Shown here in pieces: positions 7,371-11,924 of a DNA stretch of 53,813 bases; within the stretch, counting starts at the first letter, position 1; the number at the start of each line of letters is the position of its first letter. The stretch comes from Anaerolinea sp. (GTDB lineage: Bacteria > Chloroflexota > Anaerolineae > Anaerolineales > Anaerolineaceae), in NCBI GenBank assembly GCA_029975055.1, contig JARKPU010000033.1, positions 1-53,813 on the forward strand, given 5' to 3'. The translations under genes were made by a program, and so were the position numbers. The notes under the pieces were generated by a model. It was not told the DNA's origin and made no database searches. It worked only from the letters and a program-made list of their open reading frames with translations.

Positions 7371-7388
7371 AGTCACGAAGATGTGGCT
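7371..7388 (+). repeat. Spacer hairpin, copy 2
   Basis: AGTCACG-AAGA-TGTGGCT. Relative to copy 1 the differences in the stem are all transitions that keep pairing (C-G to T-G, G-T to A-T, G-C to G-T). Confidence 0.6.
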
Positions 7389-7390
7389 AA

Positions 7391-7463
7391 CGGGGTGTAG
7401 CGCAGTTAGTAGCGTGCTCGCTTTGGGAGCGAGAGGTCACCAGTTCAAATCTGGTCACCCCGA
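7391..7463 (+). tRNA. tRNA-Pro(TGG)
   Basis: Acceptor CGGGGTG/CACCCCG, anticodon arm CTCGC-TTTGGGA-GCGAG, T loop TTCAAAT. All features are standard. Confidence 0.94.
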
Positions 7464-7469
7464 CTCCAG

Positions 7470-7551
7470 GCCGGTATGGTGGAACTGGTATTCACACCTG
7501 TCTTAAGAACAGGCGGGTAATCCCATCCAGGTTCGAATCCTGGTACCGGCA
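7470..7551 (+). tRNA. tRNA-Leu(TAA)
   Basis: Class II tRNA. Acceptor GCCGGTA/TACCGGC, anticodon arm CCTGT-CTTAAGA-ACAGG, T loop TTCGAAT. Confidence 0.94.
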
Positions 7552-7557
7552 TGTTGT

Positions 7558-7628
7558 TGCGGAGTGGTCCAATGGGAGGACGTATGGTTCTGACCCATAA
7601 AGCAGAGGTTCGATTCCTTTCTCCGCAG
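7558..7628 (+). tRNA. tRNA-Gln(CTG)
   Basis: Acceptor TGCGGAG/CTCCGCA, anticodon arm TATGG-TTCTGAC-CCATA, T loop TTCGATT, discriminator G. Confidence 0.93.
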
Positions 7629-7635
7629 CCTTTGA

Positions 7636-7708
7636 TCCTCGATCGCCTAACTGGTAAGGCAAGCGGCTGTTAATCGCTGAGATCCAGGTTCGAATCCTGG
7701 TCGGGGAG
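7636..7708 (+). tRNA. tRNA-Asn(GTT)
   Basis: Acceptor TCCTCGA/TCGGGGA, anticodon arm AGCGG-CTGTTAA-TCGCT, T loop TTCGAAT, discriminator G. Confidence 0.93.
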
Positions 7709-7740
7709 CCTATTGGGTGGATGGCATCCAAGAACCATAT

Positions 7741-7813
7741 TGCGGGGTGGCGCAGCGGCTAGCGCATGAGCTTCATACGCTCTTCATCGGGAGTTCGAGT
7801 CTCCCCTCCGCAA
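7741..7813 (+). tRNA. tRNA-Met(CAT), type undetermined
   Basis: Acceptor TGCGGGG/CTCCGCA, anticodon arm TGAGC-TTCATAC-GCTCT (T27-T43 mismatch), T loop TTCGAGT. It lacks the three G-C pairs and the 1-72 mismatch of initiator tRNA, so it is elongator Met or a lysidine-modified Ile tRNA. Confidence 0.88.
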
Positions 7814-7838
7814 CTGAGTGAAGATAATTTGCTCACAA

Positions 7839-7919
7839 GCCGAAATGGCGGAAAGGAAGACGCTCCGCGCCCAGAACGCGGTGGGGAAACCCGTGTAGGT
7901 TCAACTCCTACTTTCGGCA
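7839..7919 (+). tRNA. tRNA-Leu(CAG) with C33
   Basis: Class II tRNA. Acceptor GCCGAAA/TTTCGGC, anticodon arm CCGCG-CCCAGAA-CGCGG. Position 33 is C instead of the invariant U. T loop TTCAACT. Confidence 0.9.
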
Positions 7920-7930
7920 CTAATAATTAT

Positions 7931-8013
7931 GCCGTGGTGGCGGAAAGGAAGACGCACCGCTTCGAGGGAGCGGCGCCCGCAAGGGCATGCTGGTTCGATC
8001 CCAGTCCGCGGCA
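7931..8013 (+). tRNA. tRNA-Leu(GAG) with C33
   Basis: Class II tRNA. Acceptor GCCGTGG/CCGCGGC, anticodon arm CCGCT-TCGAGGG-AGCGG with C at position 33. T loop TTCGATC. Confidence 0.9.
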
Positions 8014-8021
8014 CTGATCGA

Positions 8022-8094
8022 GGCCCATTCGTCTAGGGGAACAGGATAAGAGACTTTCAATCTCTTGATCAGGATTCGAATTCCTGATGGGCCA
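8022..8094 (+). tRNA. tRNA-Glu(TTC)
   Basis: Acceptor GGCCCAT/ATGGGCC, anticodon arm AGAGA-CTTTCAA-TCTCT, T loop TTCGAAT. Confidence 0.93.
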
Positions 8095-8099
8095 CTTAT

Positions 8100-8176
8100 G
8101 CACCTGTAGCTCAACGGTGAGAGCGCGTGTCCTACACACACGAAGTTGGGGGTCCAAATAAATCCCTCCAGGTGTA
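8100..8176 (+). tRNA. tRNA-Val(TAC), C33 and enlarged T loop
   Basis: Acceptor GCACCTG/CAGGTGT, anticodon arm CGTGT-CCTACAC-ACACG with C33. The T loop is 11 nt (TCCAAATAAAT) instead of 7 and has C at position 55. It may not be functional as it stands. Confidence 0.82.
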
Positions 8177-8181
8177 CCTTT

Positions 8182-8256
8182 GCCGAGATAGCTCAGTTGG
8201 TAGCAGCGCCTGCCTGAAGAGCAGGAGGTTCGTCGGTCCGATCCCGACTCTCGGCA
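8182..8256 (+). tRNA. tRNA-Phe(GAA)
   Basis: Acceptor GCCGAGA/TCTCGGC, anticodon arm CCTGC-CTGAAGA-GCAGG. The D arm reads GCTC...GGTAGCAGC: an extra C breaks the usual GAGC strand. T loop TCCGATC (T55 is C). Confidence 0.88.
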
Positions 8257-8262
8257 CCTCTT

Positions 8263-8336
8263 GGGTGCATAGCTCAGTTGGTTAGAGCAGCCGTCTCATA
8301 AACGGTTCGTCGGCCGTTCAAACCGGCCTGCGCCCA
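8263..8336 (+). tRNA. tRNA-Met(CAT), second copy
   Basis: Acceptor GGGTGCA/TGCGCCC, anticodon arm GCCGT-CTCATAA-ACGGT, T loop TTCAAAC. It could be elongator Met or Ile(CAT). No tRNA-Ile(GAT) is in the array. Confidence 0.9.
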
Positions 8337-8352
8337 TTTAAGAGAATACTGA

Positions 8353-8423
8353 TCGCCCGTGGTGTAACGGCAGCACGCCAGCCTTTGGAACTGGAGATCC
8401 TGGTTCGAAACCGGGAGGGCGAA
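8353..8423 (+). tRNA. tRNA-Gln(TTG)
   Basis: Acceptor TCGCCCG/AGGGCGA (G7-A66 mismatch), anticodon arm CCAGC-CTTTGGA-ACTGG (C31-A39 mismatch), T loop TTCGAAA. Confidence 0.9.
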
Positions 8424-8429
8424 CCTTTT

Positions 8430-8501
8430 GGCCACATCGCCAAGTGGAAAGGCAGATGCCCGCAAAGCATTTATGCGTAGGTCCGAATCCTACTGTGGCC
8501 T
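8430..8501 (+). tRNA. tRNA-Cys(GCA) with C33 and C55
   Basis: Acceptor GGCCACA/TGTGGCC, anticodon arm GATGC-CCGCAAA-GCATT with C33, T loop TCCGAAT with C55. Confidence 0.9.
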
Positions 8502-8506
8502 CTTGT

Positions 8507-8577
8507 GGGTCTGTAGTTCAGTGGTAGAACTCGCGTCTCCAAAACGCACGATGGGCGTTCAAATCGCTCCGGGCCTG
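8507..8577 (+). tRNA. tRNA-Trp(CCA)
   Basis: Acceptor GGGTCTG/CGGGCCT, anticodon arm CGCGT-CTCCAAA-ACGCA (C27-A43 mismatch), T loop TTCAAAT, discriminator G. Confidence 0.9.
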
Positions 8578-8582
8578 CCTAT

Positions 8583-8657
8583 GCCCCTGTATTGGCCCTG
8601 TCTTCTAAACATGTGGTGCATAACTGGACGATGCTGGTTCAAATCCAGTCAGGGGTG
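8583..8657 (+). tRNA. Aberrant tRNA-Arg(TCT) lacking a normal D arm
   Basis: Acceptor GCCCCTG/CAGGGGT and T arm GCTGG-TTCAAAT-CCAGT are normal. Only 5 nt separate TA (positions 8-9) from the anticodon arm CCTGT-CTTCTAA-ACATG, and 19 nt separate that arm from the T arm. Within those 19 nt GCAT-AACTGGACG-ATGC resembles a D arm, as if it had moved. It may be a rearranged pseudogene. Confidence 0.65.
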
Positions 8658-8662
8658 CTCTT

Positions 8663-8737
8663 GCTCTCATAGCTCAATTGGATCAGAGTGCCACTCTGCG
8701 AAGGTGGAGGTTGACCGTTCGAACCGGTCTGAGAGCG
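8663..8737 (+). tRNA. tRNA-Arg(GCG)
   Basis: Acceptor GCTCTCA/TGAGAGC, anticodon arm CCACT-CTGCGAA-GGTGG, T loop TTCGAAC. A GCG anticodon is unusual in bacteria, where CGY codons are normally read by ACG with inosine. Confidence 0.9.
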
Positions 8738-8755
8738 CTAGCCAGAATGGCTTTT

Positions 8756-8842
8756 GGAAGGGTGGCTGAGTGGACGAAAGCACCGCACTGCTAACGCGGA
8801 GTTGGTTAACCCCAACCGCCAGTTCAAATCTGGCCCCTTCCG
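8756..8842 (+). tRNA. tRNA-Ser(GCT)
   Basis: Class II tRNA. Acceptor GGAAGGG/CCCTTCC, anticodon arm CCGCA-CTGCTAA-CGCGG (A31-C39 mismatch), long variable arm, T loop TTCAAAT, discriminator G. Confidence 0.92.
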
Positions 8843-8861
8843 CCTGTCTACTATGTTATAT

Positions 8862-8935
8862 GGAGACTGTAGCTCAATGGGCAGAGTGTCTCGCTGTGAA
8901 CGAGAAGGTTGCCGGATCGTGGCCGGCCGGTCTCC
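8862..8935 (+). tRNA. tRNA-His(GTG)
   Basis: It has the His-specific extra G-1 (8862) pairing with C73. Acceptor GAGACTG/CGGTCTC, anticodon arm TCTCG-CTGTGAA-CGAGA. The T loop ATCGTGG has A in place of T54. Confidence 0.9.
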
Positions 8936-8948
8936 CCTGTGGAAAATG

Positions 8949-9018
8949 CTTGGGCCGGAGAAATAGGTTATCTCTGATAAAGATAAAAAGCCCATTTCGT
9001 CATTTGCCCAAGTCTTTT
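8949..9018 (+). ncRNA. Stand-alone Y-RNA-like element
   Basis: CTTGGGC (8949-8955) pairs with GCCCAAG (9006-9012), followed by TCTTTT. The 5' strand continues with GGGCCGGAG, AAATA, GGTTATC (8952-8972), a divergent copy of the core in the three chimeric RNAs downstream. The 3' strand has CGTCATT (8999-9005). The layout (ends paired, conserved 5' strand, U-rich 3' end) is that of a Y RNA. From memory, human Y4 carries GGTCCGA and GTGGGTTATC in the same places. No homology search was possible. Confidence 0.5.
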
Positions 9019-9152
9019 AGGGCCATAGCTCAATGGTAGAGCAATACCGTTGCCGATTTTTTGCCCGGCTGGATGCGTTACCCATTTTGGGCCGGAGGTG
9101 GACGGTTATCAATCGAATGAATAGGTTGCGGGTTCGAGCCCCGCTGGCCCTA
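9019..9152 (+). ncRNA. tRNA/Y-like chimeric RNA 1
   Basis: The tRNA scaffold is complete except for the anticodon arm: acceptor AGGGCCA (9019-9025)/TGGCCCT (9145-9151), T8 A9, D arm GCTC-AATGGTA-GAGC, T arm GCGGG-TTCGAGC-CCCGC, discriminator A. Between A26 and the T arm are 84 nt instead of about 22. The insert holds CCGGC (9065-9069), GCGTTACC (9075-9082) and the shared core GGGCCG, G, AGGTGGAC, GGTTATC (9089-9110). GTTACC and GGTTAT can pair around one T-T mismatch. It sits 0.6 kb upstream of the Ro60 gene. I infer a Ro-binding RNA on a tRNA body; a disrupted tRNA gene is the alternative. Confidence 0.65.
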
Positions 9153-9189
9153 CTGTCGGTGCCTTTGGAATATTGGTTCACGCTAATTT

Positions 9190-9330
9190 AGGGCCATAGC
9201 TCAATGGTAGAGCAGTGAAAAATTTCCGTCTCCGCTCCTTGCCTGGCAGGTCGTTCAACTTGTCTGGGCCGTAGGTGGATGGTTATCGCTCTTAACGCGC
9301 AGGTTGTGGGTTCGAGTCCCACTGGCCCTA
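9190..9330 (+). ncRNA. tRNA/Y-like chimeric RNA 2
   Basis: It has the same acceptor and D-arm sequence as chimera 1 (AGGGCCA/TGGCCCT, GCTC-AATGGTA-GAGC) but a T arm differing at several paired positions (GTGGG-TTCGAGT-CCCAC). The insert carries the core GGGCCG, T, AGGTGGAT, GGTTATC (9266-9287); the rest of the insert is unlike chimera 1. So the 22-nt core and the tRNA arms are conserved while linkers drift. That pattern fits a maintained RNA better than a recent duplication of a broken tRNA. Confidence 0.65.
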
Positions 9331-9335
9331 CTGAA

Positions 9336-9353
9336 AATCCCATTTCTGGGATT
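9336..9353 (+). repeat. Hairpin after chimera 2
   Basis: AATCCCA-TTTC-TGGGATT, a perfect 7-bp stem; no strong T-run follows. It may be a processing signal. Confidence 0.4.
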
Positions 9354-9378
9354 GAACGTTTCTTTGCCAATCATTCTC

Positions 9379-9499
9379 GGGGCGATCGTCTAATGGCAGG
9401 ACGGCTGACTATCCGTCACCAGCCACTTGCCTGTTATCGGGCCGAAGGTGGATGGTTATCTGGAATCAGCATACGCAGGTTCGACTCCTGCAAGCCCCG
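9379..9499 (+). ncRNA. tRNA/Y-like chimeric RNA 3 on a different scaffold
   Basis: The scaffold resembles tRNA-Gly/Gln rather than the scaffold of chimeras 1-2: GGGGC/GCCCC acceptor pairs (inner two pairs mismatched), D arm GTC-TAATGGCAG-GAC, T arm GCAGG-TTCGACT-CCTGC. The insert contains CCGTCACC (9413-9420) and the core GGGCCG, A, AGGTGGAT, GGTTATC (9439-9460). The same core on an unrelated tRNA body is the strongest sign that the module is functional and transferable. Confidence 0.62.
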
Positions 9500-9506
9500 C
9501 CTGAAT

Positions 9507-9644
9507 GCCGGGCCGGGTGGTGTGGGTTACCGTCACGCTGTAACGACGGGTGAAATATCCTGGTCAGCAGCAAGAGGGCCGAATCCCTCAATTGGTTACA
9601 ACCGTGGTTGGCTCCGGTTGTGGTCAATCGCCCACCCAGGTTTT
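9507..9644 (+). ncRNA. Candidate Y RNA (YrlA-like) just upstream of Ro60
   Basis: CCGGGTGG (9513-9520) pairs with CCACCC-A-GG (9632-9640; one bulged A), followed by TTTT. The 5' strand carries a diverged core (GGGCCGGGTGGTGTG, GGTTACC). Inside are CCGTC/GACGG, GAGGG/CCCTC (a T-arm-like hairpin with loop CCGAAT) and ACAACCG/CGGTTGT (a D-arm-like hairpin with GG in its loop). Bacterial YrlA RNAs are known to carry tRNA-like D and T arms and to lie next to rsr, so this is the natural candidate for the cognate Y RNA. Confidence 0.5.
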
Positions 9645-9678
9645 GCTTAGGCAAGTATTTGCCCGGCATCCTGTACAT

Positions 9679-9714
9679 GGTGCGGCGCGTCGAACACTAT
9701 CGGCGCTTCGCACC
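9679..9714 (+). promoter_or_regulatory. Strong hairpin in the Ro60 5' UTR
   Basis: GGTGCG-GCGC (9679-9688) pairs with GCGC-TT-CGCACC (9703-9714), with CGA/TCG extending inside. It ends 38 nt before the Ro60 ATG. It could be an RNA-processing or autoregulatory element. Confidence 0.5.
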
Positions 9715-9752
9715 TTATCGCTTCCATTATTTTGCCCAGGAGGGAGGACCCA

Positions 9753-11375
9753 ATGGCGCACAAGATTTACAACATTTTCAACCGTAAGGCAACCCCGCAG
9801 ACTGCGCCGATCCCGGGCTCCAACCAGATCCCGAACTCGGCCGGCGGCTACGCCTGGCAGCTCGATCCGTGGGGGCGCTTGATGCGCTTCCTGGTATTGG
9901 GTACTGAAGGCGGAACCTACTATATCTCCGAGCAGACCCTGACCCGCGACAATGCCAAGAACGCACTGCGCTGCCTGGCTGAGGATGGGCCGCGTTTTTT
10001 AAAGATGGTGTTGGATGTTTCGGGGAACGGGCGGGCCTACAAGAACGACCCGGCCATCTTCGCGCTGGCGCTGGCCTGCTCGGCGGAAGACATTGAAACC
10101 CGCATGCTGGCGCTAACCGCTTTACCGCGCGTAGTCCGCACTGGGACGCACCTGCTGCACTTCGCTGCTTATGTAGACGGATTGCGCGGTTGGGGGCGTG
10201 GCCTGCGCAAGGCCGTCGGAAATTGGTATGCGGGCAAGAACGATGAACAGTTGGCCTTTCAACTGGCCAAGTATCAGAACCGTGACGGCTGGTCGCATCG
10301 CGACCTGCTGCGCCTGGCCCACCCGATGCCGGAGGGCGAGGCGCGCAAGGCGCTCTACCGCTGGGCCGTGGGGGCCGAGGACGTGCCGGTTGATTCGTTG
10401 ACCGGGCTGGTCGCCGGCCTGGAGCAACTCAAGCGGGCCGATAGCGAAAGCCAAGTGGTGGGGCTGATCCATTGCTACCAGGCGCCGCGGGAAGTGATCC
10501 CGACCCAGTACCTGACCTCGCCAATGGTCTGGTCAGCGCTGCTGCCAAATCTGGGCATCACCGCACTGCTGCGCAATTTGGGCAACCTGAGCAAGGTCGG
10601 CCTTCTGGTGAAGGGCGCGGGGGTAACCCGCGAAGTGGCCGACCGTATTGTTAACCGAGAAACGCTGCGCCGCGGACGGGTCCACCCGCTGCAGGTGCTG
10701 GCTGCGCTCGTTACCTACCAGCAGGGACACGGCATGCGCGGTTCGGGTCAGTGGACCGTCGTTCCGGAACTCGTGGACGCGCTCAACCGGGCCTTTGGCT
10801 TGGCGTTCGAAAACGTGACGCCGACCGGAAAGCGACTCTACCTTGCGCTAGATGTGTCCGGCTCGATGGCGGTGGGTTCGGTTTCTGGCATTCCAGGACT
10901 GACCCCACGCGATGCTTCGGCCGCACTGGCAATGATCACCGTCAACACAGAGAAGGATGTGATTATCCGTGGTTTCCAGACGAGCATGGTGTCGCTGCCG
11001 ATCAAGCAGGGCATGAGTCTCGAAGCGGTCACCCGCGTGATCTCGAATCTGCCGTTCGGTGGAACGGACTGCGCTCAGCCGATGCTCGACGCACTCCAGC
11101 ACAATCTGACGGTAGATGCGTTTATCGTTTACACCGACAGTGAAACCTGGGCAGGCAAGATCCACCCAGTGCAGGCGCTGCGCGAATACCGCCAGAAGAC
11201 AGGTATTCCGGCCAAGCTGATTGTGGTCGGCATGACATCGAACGGCTTCACCATCGCCGACCCGGAAGACGCCGGGATGTTGGATGTGGTGGGCTTCTCG
11301 ACGAACACCCCGTCCGCCATTACGGATTTCATCACGGGCCATTTAGGGATGGGCGAGGGTGAGATCGAAGAGTAG
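9753..11375 (+). CDS. rsr: Ro60 orthologue (TROVE domain RNA-binding protein)
   Basis: A 540-residue protein, the usual length for Ro60/Rsr, which binds misfolded RNAs in its central hole and Y RNAs on its outer surface. The N-terminal ~350 residues are the helical-repeat TROVE domain. The C-terminal vWA domain has a complete MIDAS: DVSGSM near residue 366, the GGTD threonine near 437 and the D of YTDSETW near 461. The ATG chosen follows AGGAGGGAGGA; an in-frame TTG 21 bp upstream is less likely. In known bacteria rsr lies next to Y-RNA genes, which fits the RNA elements upstream. No RtcB or PNPase gene is in the window. Confidence 0.96.
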   Translation: MAHKIYNIFNRKATPQTAPIPGSNQIPNSAGGYAWQLDPWGRLMRFLVLGTEGGTYYISEQTLTRDNAKNALRCLAEDGPRFLKMVLDVSGNGRAYKNDPAIFALALACSAEDIETRMLALTALPRVVRTGTHLLHFAAYVDGLRGWGRGLRKAVGNWYAGKNDEQLAFQLAKYQNRDGWSHRDLLRLAHPMPEGEARKALYRWAVGAEDVPVDSLTGLVAGLEQLKRADSESQVVGLIHCYQAPREVIPTQYLTSPMVWSALLPNLGITALLRNLGNLSKVGLLVKGAGVTREVADRIVNRETLRRGRVHPLQVLAALVTYQQGHGMRGSGQWTVVPELVDALNRAFGLAFENVTPTGKRLYLALDVSGSMAVGSVSGIPGLTPRDASAALAMITVNTEKDVIIRGFQTSMVSLPIKQGMSLEAVTRVISNLPFGGTDCAQPMLDALQHNLTVDAFIVYTDSETWAGKIHPVQALREYRQKTGIPAKLIVVGMTSNGFTIADPEDAGMLDVVGFSTNTPSAITDFITGHLGMGEGEIEE

Positions 11376-11386
11376 CCGAATCAATC

Positions 11387-11431
11387 AAAAGGCTTGATGG
11401 GTCAGCCAGGCTGATCGATCAAGCCTTTTTT
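11387..11431 (+). terminator. Terminator of the Ro60 gene
   Basis: AAAGGCTTGAT pairs with ATCAAGCCTTT, ending in a T-run, 12 bp after the stop codon. It closes the transcription unit that may include the tRNA array. Confidence 0.85.
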
Positions 11432-11486
11432 GATGCCTACGAACCATGACTTTCAGGCCAATTGCTCTAGATTGTATTTCTCCTTT

Positions 11487-11627
11487 TTATTGGAGCGCTC
11501 TGAGCATCTGATCTAGAAGTTCGGGATTGCTTTGTAACTTTTTGATCAGTTGAAGTAATGATCGTAAATCTTTGGGCTCTTCAGCGTTTGATGCCAAACC
11601 CTGTACTTTTTGCAGGGCCGATAGCTA
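11487..11627 (-). pseudogene. C-terminal gene remnant
   Basis: Read on the minus strand about 45 codons look coding (LQKVQGLASNAEEPKDLRSL then LQLIKKLQSNPELLDQMLRALQ, stop at 11487-11489), but the frame is closed by TAG just upstream and has no start. It looks like the tail of a lost helical protein. Evidence is composition only. The rest of 11432-11690 holds nothing I recognise. Confidence 0.3.
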
Positions 11628-11690
11628 CATCAAATCCAGTTCAGGGATATGCCGATGAAATCCTGATTCTGCAATAGGTGGGGAGGTATC

Positions 11691-11924
11691 ATGCAGAAAA
11701 ACTTGTCACTTAAAATAAAAATGAGAACAATTGCGATGATTGTGGCAATCATATTCTTAGGCGCTACTTTCAACCTTACTTACGGTCAAAATACCTCGGG
11801 AGTTGTTCCTCTTCCAACATCAACGGCAAAACCCCCTAACGGAAATAACCAGGCTTATTCACCTCCATTGGACCAAATTCAGTTATGGAATGGGCGCGCC
11901 GGCGCCAGTCGACATCCTTGTTGA
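11691..11924 (+). CDS. Small secreted-like protein, probably truncated
   Basis: 77 residues with a strong SD (GGGAGGT, 6 nt before ATG) and a basic N-terminus followed by a hydrophobic segment (residues ~13-30), ending LTYGQN: a signal peptide or anchor. The remainder is Pro/Thr/Asn rich with no known domain. The 3' end runs 42 bp into the tail of the convergent gene. I suspect a truncated secreted-protein gene. Confidence 0.45.
   Translation: MQKNLSLKIKMRTIAMIVAIIFLGATFNLTYGQNTSGVVPLPTSTAKPPNGNNQAYSPPLDQIQLWNGRAGASRHPC

Noticed and set aside
9019..9499. tRNA genes interrupted by introns
   Set aside because: The inserts are far too short for group I or II introns and lack their conserved cores; bacteria lack the archaeal-type tRNA intron splicing; the inserts also carry no intact anticodon arm to restore.
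5371..9644. CRISPR array
   Set aside because: The regular pattern comes from tRNA genes and shared cores; there are no identical direct repeats with unique spacers and no cas genes.
11893..11914. Cluster of restriction sites (GGCGCGCC, GGCGCC, GTCGAC) resembling a cloning polylinker
   Set aside because: It lies within the 3' end of an open reading frame with normal flanks and no vector-like sequence; GC-rich chance occurrence is enough.
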